DNA of 64,000 nt from Eubacterium sp. ER2 (GTDB taxonomy: Bacteria > Bacillota > Clostridia > Lachnospirales > Lachnospiraceae): the NCBI RefSeq assembly GCF_000765215.1, contig NZ_JPJE01000009.1, positions 1-64,000 of the forward strand, written 5' to 3'. Shown here piece by piece: positions 53,677-61,741 of this stretch. The first letter of the stretch is position 1. The number at the start of each line of letters is the position of its first letter. Under the pieces are notes generated by a model. The model was not told the origin of the DNA and did no database searches. It saw nothing but the letters and a program-made list of their open reading frames with translations. Both the position numbers and the translations under genes were made by a program.

Positions 53677-54324
53677 ATGTGCGGGAGATATTACATAGAT
53701 AAAAGGGTAGAGAGCGCGCTGCCGGTAGATGCGGGCCTGGGGCCGGCGGACACCCTTGGGTGGCGGGAGTTTTTGAAAAAGAGTGCGGGGGATGTGTGTC
53801 CCTCGCAGCAGGCGCCTGTCCTGACAGGAGAAGGAGGAGAGCTGCACCTGGAGCTTATGACCTGGGGTTTCCTGCCCCCTTCAGGAGAGCAGAAGAGGGA
53901 TGGAAAGGTGCGCCCCGGAGGCCTTCTCATCAACGCCAGGGCGGAGACGGCGCTGGAGAAGCGGATGTTCCGGGACAGCATAAGGAGCAGGCGGTGCGTG
54001 ATTCCTGCGGGACACTTCTACGAGTGGGATGAGGACAGGAACAGGGCAGAGTTTTCAGACTGTGAGTCGCCGCTTCTCTACATGGCGGGATTTTACCGGT
54101 ATTTTCAGGAGGAGAAGAGGTTTATCATCCTGACCACAAAGGCCAATGCCTCGGTGGAGAGGGTGCATGACAGGATGCCTGTCCTTCTGGCAAAAGAGGA
54201 GATCGAGAGCTGGGTCTTTGAGGATGAGTTTGTGCCCTTTGTTCTGGGGAGGACGCCCGGGGAGCTGAAGGTATTCCGGGAGTATCAGCAGACCACTCTG
54301 GCAGACCTGGGGCTGGAGCTGTGA
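53677..54324 (+). CDS. SRAP-domain protein (HMCES/YedK family)
   Basis: 215 aa starting MCGRYY, so that removal of Met exposes the catalytic Cys2, as required in this family. Further family residues: NARAET, HFYEW, and the His in VHDRMPVLL. These proteins crosslink covalently to abasic sites in single-stranded DNA and shield them during replication. The upstream in-frame ATG at 53,656 would block Cys2, hence my start. GGAGGAGG precedes it. LysR follows 46 bases on. Confidence 0.93.
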   Translation: MCGRYYIDKRVESALPVDAGLGPADTLGWREFLKKSAGDVCPSQQAPVLTGEGGELHLELMTWGFLPPSGEQKRDGKVRPGGLLINARAETALEKRMFRDSIRSRRCVIPAGHFYEWDEDRNRAEFSDCESPLLYMAGFYRYFQEEKRFIILTTKANASVERVHDRMPVLLAKEEIESWVFEDEFVPFVLGRTPGELKVFREYQQTTLADLGLEL

Positions 54325-54370
54325 CAGAGCGAAAGAGACAGTGGAGACAAGTGAGAGAAGGAGAAGGCAG

Positions 54371-55243
54371 ATGGATATACGGGTACTCAGATATTTTCTG
54401 ACAGTGGTGCGAGAGGAGAATATATCAAAGGCAGCGCAGGCCCTCCACGTCACGCAGCCTACGCTGAGCCGCCAGATGGCCCAGCTGGAGGAGGAGCTGG
54501 GCACCCCGCTCTTTGTGAGGGGAAAGCACCTCACACTGACGGACGCGGGGGTGATGCTGAGAAGAAGGGCTGAGGAAGTGGCGGAGCTGATGGACAAGAT
54601 TGAGGATGAGTTTGCTTCCAGGGAGGAAGTGGGGGGCATCATCTCCATCGGGAGCGGCGTGCTGAGAAGCTCCCATGTCCTGACCCGGGAGCTCCTTGCC
54701 TTTCGGGAAAAATATCCCCGGGTGCAGTACGAGATCTACACAAACACATCTGACTACATAAAGGAGAAGCTGGACAGGGGACTTCTGGATTTCGGCCTGC
54801 TCCTGGAACCGGTGGACATCAGCAGATACGACTATATCAGGCTGCGGGAGAAGGAGCGGTGGGGGCTGTTCATACCGGAGGGGCATCCTTTGGCGCAAAA
54901 GGAACAGATCACCAGGGAGGATTTGAAGCGGACTCTTCTTATCACCCCCAGCCGCCAGTCTGTACAGAGCGAGATTTCCAACTGGCTGGGAGAGGATTTC
55001 CAGAACCTGGATATCCTGGCCTCCTTTAATCTGATCACCGATATGACAGTCATGATGAACACGGGGGAGGCCTGCTTTCTGGCCATAGAGGGGGCCATGG
55101 AGTCCTATGTGGGGAGAGGCCAGGTCTTCCGTCCCCTCTGCCCGGAGCTGGCCACAGCCTCTGTCCTCGCCTGGAAGCGGTCCCAGCCCTTAAGCGGGGC
55201 GGCGGGGAAATTTCTGGAGGAGTTCCGGCAGAGACAGGCATAG
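54371..55243 (+). CDS. LysR-family transcription regulator
   Basis: 290 aa from MDIRVLRYF, with AAGGAGAAGG upstream. Winged HTH at 1-60 (FLTVVREENISKAAQALHVTQPTLSRQM) and a substrate-binding-like effector domain at 90-290. The effector is unknown. It reads towards the haem locus but a separate promoter lies between. Confidence 0.92.
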   Translation: MDIRVLRYFLTVVREENISKAAQALHVTQPTLSRQMAQLEEELGTPLFVRGKHLTLTDAGVMLRRRAEEVAELMDKIEDEFASREEVGGIISIGSGVLRSSHVLTRELLAFREKYPRVQYEIYTNTSDYIKEKLDRGLLDFGLLLEPVDISRYDYIRLREKERWGLFIPEGHPLAQKEQITREDLKRTLLITPSRQSVQSEISNWLGEDFQNLDILASFNLITDMTVMMNTGEACFLAIEGAMESYVGRGQVFRPLCPELATASVLAWKRSQPLSGAAGKFLEEFRQRQA

Positions 55244-55251
55244 AATGAAAA

Positions 55252-55266
55252 TGAGAATTATTTTCA
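55252..55266. promoter_or_regulatory. Fur-like iron box
   Basis: TGAGAATTATTTTCA is a 7-1-7 inverted repeat with one mismatch, a close match to the Fur half-site TGAtAAT. It lies ten bases before the -35 of the haem-locus promoter. Confidence 0.7.
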
Positions 55267-55276
55267 ATGTAAAATA

Positions 55277-55306
55277 TTGACAGAAAAAGGTAACGCATGG
55301 TAGTAT
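55277..55306 (+). promoter_or_regulatory. Sigma-A promoter of the haem locus
   Basis: TTGACA (55,277-55,282), 18 bases, TAGTAT (55,301-55,306). Expected start near 55,313, right at the DtxR-like palindrome. Confidence 0.75.
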
Positions 55307-55313
55307 CATAGCA

Positions 55314-55329
55314 GTTAGGATAAGCTAAC
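55314..55329. promoter_or_regulatory. DtxR/IdeR-like operator
   Basis: GTTAGGATAAGCTAAC, near-palindromic, close to the TTAGG...CCTAA-type boxes of DtxR metalloregulators. A second perfect palindrome ACTAACAGTTAGT lies at 55,372-55,384, after the terminator. Confidence 0.5.
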
Positions 55330-55370
55330 TCACTGGACAGTATAGCGGCTGTCTGGTGAGTTGCTTTTTT
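55327..55370 (+). terminator. Leader terminator/attenuator
   Basis: 14-bp stem AACTCACTGGACAG/CTGTCTGGTGAGTT (two wobbles), loop TATAGCGG, then GC and six T. It starts about 15 bases after the predicted transcript start and before the first gene, so it would stop most transcripts unless relieved; it might also simply end the LysR transcript. Confidence 0.75.
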
Positions 55371-55424
55371 GACTAACAGTTAGTTCGGACTAATAAAAAT
55401 TAGAAATGACGGAGATAAGTGGAT

Positions 55425-55910
55425 ATGAAAATCGCAGGCAGAAAAAAGAAGATAGTCATTGCCGCTCTCGTCCTTATCCTGGCGGGAGCTGTGGGAATTT
55501 ACTTTTACACGAGACCCAGGGAAGTGACGAACTACGCGGAGTTTGAGGAGGACCAGGAGAAGCCGGACAGCCAGCAGGCCCAGAGCGGTGTGACAGACGG
55601 GATCGAGATCCCGGGCTACAAATCTGTCACCATCCCGGCGGGTACAAAGGATGTGTCGGTGGAGCTGGTCAATCCGGAGGAAAATACCGTGTATTTCCAG
55701 ATTTCCTTCTATCTGCCGGAGACAGACGAGACGATCTACACGTCGAAGCTGATCCAGCCCGGCCAGCATCTCTATGAGATCACGCTGGATAAAGCGATGG
55801 AGGCAGGCGAGTATCCGCTGACCGTCAGATATGAGACCTTCAGCGCGGATGAGGAGATGGCCCCGAGAAACGGGGCGGAGGTCAACTGTACGCTGATCGT
55901 TGAGGGATAG
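55425..55910 (+). CDS. Membrane-anchored extracytoplasmic protein at the head of the haem locus
   Basis: 161 aa; ATG 55,425 preferred over GTG 55,419, which would sit too close to GGAG. Short basic start (MKIAGRKKK), one membrane helix (about 9-26), then a beta-rich outside domain (SVTIPAGTKDVSVELVNPEENTVYFQISFY) of immunoglobulin-like look. No known domain. Iron-regulated by position; perhaps a relay or assembly partner. Confidence 0.7.
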   Translation: MKIAGRKKKIVIAALVLILAGAVGIYFYTRPREVTNYAEFEEDQEKPDSQQAQSGVTDGIEIPGYKSVTIPAGTKDVSVELVNPEENTVYFQISFYLPETDETIYTSKLIQPGQHLYEITLDKAMEAGEYPLTVRYETFSADEEMAPRNGAEVNCTLIVEG

Positions 55911-55958
55911 AGCCGGGGCGGCGCGCCGCGGCGGAAGAAAAAGAAAAGGAGATGTATT

Positions 55959-56909
55959 ATGAGGTTAAAGAAATTGATGACAGGGGCCCTTTCCGTGGCC
56001 ATGCTGGGGACTATGATGTGCACCACGGCGTTTGCCGCCGACTATACCGACGGAGACTACACAGGAGAGATCCATTTCCTCAATGCCAATGGGACCGGGG
56101 CTGCCAGCATGTGCGATCCCATCTTTGTGCACGAGGCGGAGGTGACGCTTGACGCGGACAGCGCGGAGCTGACATTCTATGTGGCCTACCCGATCCCCGC
56201 CTTCCCGTCTATGGGTACTGACGGCACGATCCTGGATGTGAAGTTTACGGTAAATGACACAGAGTACACAGCGGAGTCTGACATAACGACAAAGCCTGAG
56301 AAGGTGTTTGACACAACCTCCAGTCTGTTTGGAATAACCGAAGGGGAGTCCTACCCGACGCAGGTGCTGACAGTGGACCTTCCAAGAGACGCGGTGGATG
56401 ACCTGGAGGCCGGAACAGTAGCTGCCTCTGCCTATGTCAATTCCGTGATGAACTCCACCCAGAACTTCTTTGTCCAGGTGACAGACCTGCAGCCTGTGGG
56501 CGGAGAGGAGACCCCGTCAGAGCCCTCTGCGGACACGAAAGATATGCAGATCACAGCGAATGTGGAGGAGTCAGTCTCCGCGCCAGATTATTCAGTCACG
56601 GTTCCTTCTGCTGTTTCGATGGGAACGCTGAGTGCAGAGAGAAACAACGCGATGGTCTACGCGGTGGATGTGAAGGCCTCTAACCTGAACGGAGAGATTG
56701 CTGTCACAGCGCCAGAGTCCGGCAGCCTGACAAGCGATGGAAACACACTGAGCTTTTCCAACAGCTTTGGGACACAGAATGTCAATGCAGACACGGCAGG
56801 CACCAAGCTGAGCGGAACGATCCGCATCGGAAAGGATGCGGTTGCTGCGGCTAAAGCCGGAAATTACACCGGAACAACAACATTCTCCATTACCTACAAA
56901 GGGAACTAA
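55959..56909 (+). CDS. Secreted NEAT-like haem-binding protein (hemophore candidate)
   Basis: 316 aa, AAAAGGAG upstream. Signal peptide cleaved after AFA (about 26). Residues 28-175 form a NEAT-like domain: DGDYTGEIHF, then the haem-contacting 3-10 helix region ASMCDPIF, and AYVNSVMNSTQNFFVQV as last strand. A linker leads to a 115-residue module (about 198-316; VSAPDYSVTVPSAVSMGTL ... NYTGTTTFSITY) that also occurs in the next protein. No sortase signal or membrane tail, so it is probably released. The Tyr-x-x-x-Tyr haem ligand pair of Isd NEATs is not seen. Confidence 0.75.
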   Translation: MRLKKLMTGALSVAMLGTMMCTTAFAADYTDGDYTGEIHFLNANGTGAASMCDPIFVHEAEVTLDADSAELTFYVAYPIPAFPSMGTDGTILDVKFTVNDTEYTAESDITTKPEKVFDTTSSLFGITEGESYPTQVLTVDLPRDAVDDLEAGTVAASAYVNSVMNSTQNFFVQVTDLQPVGGEETPSEPSADTKDMQITANVEESVSAPDYSVTVPSAVSMGTLSAERNNAMVYAVDVKASNLNGEIAVTAPESGSLTSDGNTLSFSNSFGTQNVNADTAGTKLSGTIRIGKDAVAAAKAGNYTGTTTFSITYKGN

Positions 56910-56930
56910 AGGAAACGGCAGACGGTAATA

Positions 56931-56993
56931 TGACAGAAATCCTCCGGCTCTTTGCCTGGGAGGATTTCTGCTGTCATAGAGGTCTGCCTCTAT
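56931..56993 (+). promoter_or_regulatory. Intergenic double hairpin, likely mRNA processing or partial termination
   Basis: A long stem (TGACAGAAATCCTCC with GGAGGATTTCTGCTGTCA, bulged; 56,931-56,976) then ATAGAGG/CCTCTAT (56,976-56,993). No U-tract follows, so read-through is expected with altered ratio of the two surface proteins. Confidence 0.55.
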
Positions 56994-57008
56994 TTGACGG
57001 AGGGAACG

Positions 57009-59735
57009 ATGAGAAGAAAAAAGACAGGAAAGAGATGGGCGGCGCTGGCCCTTGCGGCTGTGCTGGCCGCCGGGACGGCGCAGCCCATGGGAGCAAAGGC
57101 TGCCGGAGGAACCTACACGGGCAGCGGAACGTTCCACATAGACCAGTTCGGTGAATACAACATCAACGCTTCCGTGTCTGTCACGGACGGCGTGATCACC
57201 GGCCTGGAGATCACAGGCGACAATTTCGGCGGGACCTATGCGGAGGTCAACAAGGGCAAGCTTGCCTCCGCCGTGGAGGGGCTGCAGAGCCGCATCATAG
57301 GACTGGGGGACACAGACGCCCAGGGCCTGAAGGGGCTGGACGGCGTGTCGGGAGCCACCTACTCCTCCAACGGCATCAAGGAGGCTGTGGCATCGGCCCT
57401 GGGACTTTCCCTGGAGGAGACAGCCCCGGGAGTGCCCTCCCAGACGCCGGTGGCGGGAACCTACGATATCACTGTGGCGGTGCGCAGCGATGTGGTGGAT
57501 CACAGCCTTGTGCAGACGGAGACGGCCCCGGCCGTGCTGACCGTGGATGAGAGCGGGCAGATGACGCTGTCCTACACCATGGTATCCGGCACGGACCAGG
57601 AGCCCATGTACATTCTCGGATTTAACGGCTACTACGAGAACAACGACACGGCGGCCGCACTGACCATGGAGGGCGCCGCCTACAATACAGAGCAGAGGGG
57701 GGACTACCAGGTTGTCACAGATGTGTCCTTCCCTCTGACCGGCACTCTGAGCCAGTATTACTACAACAACACCTGCATTTACGTGCCTGCCATGAGCAAT
57801 CTGAACGGCGAGATCAATGGCATCCTTTTTGAGAACGGTAAGTTCAGCGTCAAGACCATTGTGACTATGTACTGGGATACGCTGACAGCCAGAGAGCAGA
57901 CCCCTGAGACGCCGGACACCACCCAGGAAAGCATGGATGTGACGGCCAGCGTGGCGCAGGAGACGTCCGCTCCTTCCTATCAGGTCACCGTGCCCTCGTC
58001 TCTGGACATGGGAGCTCTCAGCAGGACCGAGGATAATGTGCAGGAGTACGACATTACCGTGTCCTCCCAGGACAAAGAGGGCACTGTGACCGTGACGGCA
58101 CCGGAGGGCGGCCTTCTGTACGCGGGCAGCCACTCCCTCGCCTTTTCCAATGATTTCGGCGCCCAGTCCTTCCAGGCAAAGGAGACGAGAGACGCGGGGA
58201 CCGATGAGGCGGTGCTTGGCGGAAGGATCACCATCGCGGGAGCGGACGTGGCGGCCGCCGCGCCCGGCAACTACACGGGAACTACTACCTTTTCCATCAC
58301 CTACAGCAGTGACGGAGGAGGCGGGACAACGGAGCCGGAGGAGCCCCAGCCTGATCCGGGGGAGGATCCGGGAGACGGCGAGGAGGGGGAGGACCTGGCA
58401 GAGGGAACCTACACTGTGGACGTGGCCCTGTGGCACGCCACCAATGACGCTCCGTCCATGGGCGATGCGGCCCTGGTTTCCCAGGGAGTGATCGTGGTGG
58501 ATGAACACGGGGACATGTCCCTGCAGCTCACCTTACAGTCCCTGGACATTTCCGGCATAGAGGGCTACCTGTACCGGCTGCGGAAGGTAGATATGGACAG
58601 CGTGGTGTACAACCAGATGGGCTATCCCTCCTCCTACGAGGCGGCGGACGCGGATGTGCTGTCGTATTTCACGGGCGTGTACGACGCCTACAATGACCCG
58701 GACTCTCCGTCCTACGATGGGAATACGGAGGGAAAGGAGTACCCGAAGGTCATCTCCATTCCCATCCAGAAGGATGAGGACATGAATTACGTGGAGATCT
58801 ACGTGCCTGTCATGGAGGCCATCGGCGCCGGGCAGGGCACCCAGCTGGCCAGGCTCCACATCGACTGGAGCACACTTCAGGCCGGGGGAACGGCAGTGGA
58901 GCCGGAGAACCCGGATCCCGGCGGGGATGAGACGGACATCCGCAATCTGCCGGACGGCGTGTACGCGGTGACGGGCCGGATGCTGAAGGTGGACAAGGAG
59001 ACCCTCTCCATGTCCGACAATGCCATCGACCACACCATCAAGCTGACGGTGAAGGACGGGAAGTACGCTCTGACCATGAACTTCCGGGGACTCACCATCG
59101 GCACCCAGCTGGGCTATCTGAGCCAGCTTCAGTACTTTGCCACCGGCTACACGCTGGACCAGTACGGCAATCCGCAGGGAGACCTGCGGGCTGTGACAGT
59201 GGACAGCTATCAGCAGAACGAGGACGGCTCCAGAGTCAGCGACCAGTACGGGACAGACTACCCGGATGAGGTCACCTTTGAGCTCATACCGGAGGCTCTG
59301 GAGGACGGCTATGTGCCCCTGCAGGTCTTTGTCCCCATCATGGACGCCATCGCCTCGGGAACGGGGACGCAGCCTGTGTTCCTGGCTCTTGACTGGGATA
59401 CGCTGCAGGCCACGACAGACGATGACCCGGCTTTCGACGATGAGGGCCAGACAGATGATGAGGAAACAGACGGCAGCGGAGAAGGCTTGCTGACCGGCGG
59501 CAGCGGTCTGGGAACATCCACCCTGCCCGGAGGCTCCTCGCTGGGAGGTTCCTCCCTTGGAGGCTCTTCGCTGGGCGGCTCATCCCTTGGCGGTTCCAGC
59601 CTGGGCGGATCCTCTCTGTCCGCGGCCCGGACAGGAGATGAGACGGGTACAGCCCTCGCCGGATGGGCGGCGCTGCTTGCGGTGGCGGCCGCTGCGGTCG
59701 TTCTGGCCTTGCGGCAGAGAAGAGGAAGCAGGTGA
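57009..59735 (+). CDS. Cell-surface FMN-binding/NEAT haem protein
   Basis: 908 aa from the ATG after GGAGGGAACG. Order: signal peptide (to about 31); FMN-binding domain (about 33-133) with the covalent flavin motif DGVSGAT (Thr117 the expected FMN site); NEAT-like domain 1 (about 151-292); the 115-residue module shared with the preceding protein (about 309-432); an acidic Pro/Glu linker; NEAT domain 2 (about 466-623; YTVDVALWHATNDAPSMGDAAL) and NEAT domain 3 (about 650-799; SMSDNAIDHTIKL); a spacer with repeated GGSSL (about 841-870); and an anchor AARTGDETG plus membrane helix and RQRRGSR tail. That end is like a sortase signal without the LP. Probably binds haem in the wall and may reduce it with flavin electrons. 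Confidence 0.82.
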   Translation: MRRKKTGKRWAALALAAVLAAGTAQPMGAKAAGGTYTGSGTFHIDQFGEYNINASVSVTDGVITGLEITGDNFGGTYAEVNKGKLASAVEGLQSRIIGLGDTDAQGLKGLDGVSGATYSSNGIKEAVASALGLSLEETAPGVPSQTPVAGTYDITVAVRSDVVDHSLVQTETAPAVLTVDESGQMTLSYTMVSGTDQEPMYILGFNGYYENNDTAAALTMEGAAYNTEQRGDYQVVTDVSFPLTGTLSQYYYNNTCIYVPAMSNLNGEINGILFENGKFSVKTIVTMYWDTLTAREQTPETPDTTQESMDVTASVAQETSAPSYQVTVPSSLDMGALSRTEDNVQEYDITVSSQDKEGTVTVTAPEGGLLYAGSHSLAFSNDFGAQSFQAKETRDAGTDEAVLGGRITIAGADVAAAAPGNYTGTTTFSITYSSDGGGGTTEPEEPQPDPGEDPGDGEEGEDLAEGTYTVDVALWHATNDAPSMGDAALVSQGVIVVDEHGDMSLQLTLQSLDISGIEGYLYRLRKVDMDSVVYNQMGYPSSYEAADADVLSYFTGVYDAYNDPDSPSYDGNTEGKEYPKVISIPIQKDEDMNYVEIYVPVMEAIGAGQGTQLARLHIDWSTLQAGGTAVEPENPDPGGDETDIRNLPDGVYAVTGRMLKVDKETLSMSDNAIDHTIKLTVKDGKYALTMNFRGLTIGTQLGYLSQLQYFATGYTLDQYGNPQGDLRAVTVDSYQQNEDGSRVSDQYGTDYPDEVTFELIPEALEDGYVPLQVFVPIMDAIASGTGTQPVFLALDWDTLQATTDDDPAFDDEGQTDDEETDGSGEGLLTGGSGLGTSTLPGGSSLGGSSLGGSSLGGSSLGGSSLGGSSLSAARTGDETGTALAGWAALLAVAAAAVVLALRQRRGSR

Positions 59736-60652
59736 TGAAGGTGAGAGTGGGAAATAAGATAAAGCGGGCGCTTGCAGGCGCCCTGGCAGCTCTCCTGGTC
59801 CTGGCAGCAGGGCAGGGGGCTGCGCCCCTGTCCGCTCAGGCGGCCGGCGGAAACGTCTATACCTGTGCGGTCCATCCCTGCTATGCCCACCCGGTCACCG
59901 GGGCCATTGAGGACTCCGGGGGAGAGGCGTCCTACGCCACCGGACAGGGGATGGTGGAGGGAGCGGTCTACACCACAGGCATACTGGAGGTGACGGACAG
60001 CGGGGCCTACTACCTGACCATCCGCATGAGCCTGATGAGCTACACATCCGGTCACAGCTTCTGGGTACAGAACGTGGGGGACTCCTCCTGGTCCAACCCG
60101 GCTGTGGGCGTGACGGGGAGCGGATCGGACAGCAACGGGGCCACCTCGGATATCTGTATCCAGGTGCCCAGTGAAAACTGTGTGGTCCGGGTCTCCATGT
60201 ATGTAAGTCCCATGGGGAGAGATGTCATCTTCTATCTCTATCCAAGCGACTACACAGCGGGAAATAACACAGACATGAAAGCCACCATCGTGACGGCGGC
60301 GTCCGGCAGCTCCTCCCTTGGCAGCAACAGTCTGTCGGCGGCGGGCTTGGCCGATACAAATACAGGGGAAGAGACAGATGGAAGCGAGGCACCGGCTCTC
60401 TCCAGCTCCATAGAGGAGGCGGCGGACCCAGCCACAGACGGAGAGCTGTCCGACGCCCAGGGGCTTAGCCTCTCTACCGCTTCGGACGGGGAAGAGGGGA
60501 CGGAAGGAGCTTCCGGCAGCGGCGTGTTTGCCGTGGCGGCGGCCGTCATGGCGACCGGTCTGGTCTTCATGGGAGCGGCGGCAGCGATCGTCTATTTCTT
60601 CCGGAGAAACTGGCGCAGATGGGGCGGAGGTTACGAAGATGATGAGGATTGA
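59735..60652 (+). CDS. shp: Shp-like haem relay protein
   Basis: 305 aa; the ATG overlaps the previous stop (TGATG). Signal peptide to about 37; Shp domain about 40-185 with YTCAVHPCYAHPVTGAIED, EASYATGQGMVEG and YVSPMGRDVIFYLYPSDY. In streptococcal Shp haem iron is held by Met66 and Met153; here Met73 (GQGMVEG) and Met160 (VSPMGRD) have exactly the same 87-residue spacing. A low-complexity stalk leads to a C-terminal membrane helix (about 263-290) with a basic then acidic tail. Shp passes haem to the ABC lipoprotein encoded next. Confidence 0.88.
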   Translation: MKVRVGNKIKRALAGALAALLVLAAGQGAAPLSAQAAGGNVYTCAVHPCYAHPVTGAIEDSGGEASYATGQGMVEGAVYTTGILEVTDSGAYYLTIRMSLMSYTSGHSFWVQNVGDSSWSNPAVGVTGSGSDSNGATSDICIQVPSENCVVRVSMYVSPMGRDVIFYLYPSDYTAGNNTDMKATIVTAASGSSSLGSNSLSAAGLADTNTGEETDGSEAPALSSSIEEAADPATDGELSDAQGLSLSTASDGEEGTEGASGSGVFAVAAAVMATGLVFMGAAAAIVYFFRRNWRRWGGGYEDDED

Positions 60653-61697
60653 CAGGAAAAAGACGGCCGGGAGGATGGCAGTTGGAAGGGCGGCAGGCGC
60701 GCTGGCCTGCGGCGCCCTGACACTGAGCCTCCTGGCAGGGTGCGTGGACCAGAGCGGGAGCGCGGCTGTGGAGTCGGCCAAGGCCAAGGTGGCGGCCATG
60801 GGGGAGGAGCCCCGCATCATAGCCACCTCCCCCGCCACAGCCGACATCTGTGACCGGCTGGAGCTGGACCTTGTGGGCGTGTGCACCAGCACCATATCCT
60901 CCCTGCCGGAGCGGTACGAGGGGGTGGAGCAGGTGGGGACGGCCATGAGCCCGGACATGGAGATCGTGGCCTCCCTCTCCCCGGACTGGATACTAAGTCC
61001 CTCCAGCCTCCAGTCGGACCTCCAGCCAAAGTACGAGGCCATTGATACGGACTGGGCTTTCCTCAACCTGCGCAGCGTGCAGGGGATGTACCGGTCCATC
61101 CAGGAGCTGGGAGAGATATTCGGCAGGGAGGAGCAGGCCGGGGAGCTGGTAGATGAATTTACGGAATTCTATGAGGACTATGTGACTCGCAATGAGGGGC
61201 AGGAGAGCCCTAAGGTGCTGATCCTCATGGGGCTTCCCGGAAGCTACATCATCGCCACAGAGAACTCCTACGTGGGAAGTCTGGTGGAGCTGGCGGGAGG
61301 CGAGAATGTGTATGCCGGCACGGACCAGGAATTCCTGACTGTGAACACAGAGGATATGAAGTCCAGGGAGCCGGATGTGATCCTGCGGGCCGCGCACGCG
61401 CTGCCGGATCAGATCATCGAGATGTTCAACGAGGAATTTGAGACAAACGACATATGGCAGCATTTCACGGCGGTCAAGGAGGGGCGGGTCTATGACCTGA
61501 CCTACGAGCTCTTTGGCATGAGCGCTAATTTCAACTATCCGGAGGCCCTGGAGGAGCTCCAGCCCATGCTCTATCCCCAGAGCGAGGACGACGCGGAGCA
61601 GGCAAAGGAAAACAGCGACAGGGCTGCGGAGGCGGCAAAGGAGAGCGAAGCCACCGGGAAGACGGACGAGGAGACGCTGCAGGAGATTACTAAGTAA
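60639..61697 (+). CDS. Haem ABC transporter substrate-binding lipoprotein (IsdE/HtsA-like)
   Basis: 352 aa, GGAGG eight bases before the ATG; overlaps shp by 14 bases. Lipobox LLAGC, lipidated Cys35. Class III binding-protein fold with long backbone helix. IsdE-type ligands can be placed: Met103 (or Met107) in VGTAMSPDMEIV and His253 in ILRAAHALPDQ. GMSANFNYPEALEEL near the end is typical of IsdE. A charged tail after about 320 is not needed for the fold. Takes haem from Shp. Confidence 0.9.
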   Translation: MMRIDRKKTAGRMAVGRAAGALACGALTLSLLAGCVDQSGSAAVESAKAKVAAMGEEPRIIATSPATADICDRLELDLVGVCTSTISSLPERYEGVEQVGTAMSPDMEIVASLSPDWILSPSSLQSDLQPKYEAIDTDWAFLNLRSVQGMYRSIQELGEIFGREEQAGELVDEFTEFYEDYVTRNEGQESPKVLILMGLPGSYIIATENSYVGSLVELAGGENVYAGTDQEFLTVNTEDMKSREPDVILRAAHALPDQIIEMFNEEFETNDIWQHFTAVKEGRVYDLTYELFGMSANFNYPEALEELQPMLYPQSEDDAEQAKENSDRAAEAAKESEATGKTDEETLQEITK

Positions 61698-61741
61698 GGA
61701 GAGGTGAGCCATGAGCGAAGAAAAACTGACAGTACCGGAGG

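Noticed and set aside
59600-59650. Canonical LPxTG sortase signal at the end of the FMN-NEAT protein
   Set aside because: The sequence is AARTGDETG, lacking Leu-Pro; it may still be processed, but I do not claim a standard sortase site, and no sortase gene is in the window.
56592-61099. Two minus-strand frames of about 600 codons opposite the haem surface proteins
   Set aside because: They are antisense to well-supported genes in GC-rich sequence and read as His/Arg-rich low-sense proteins.
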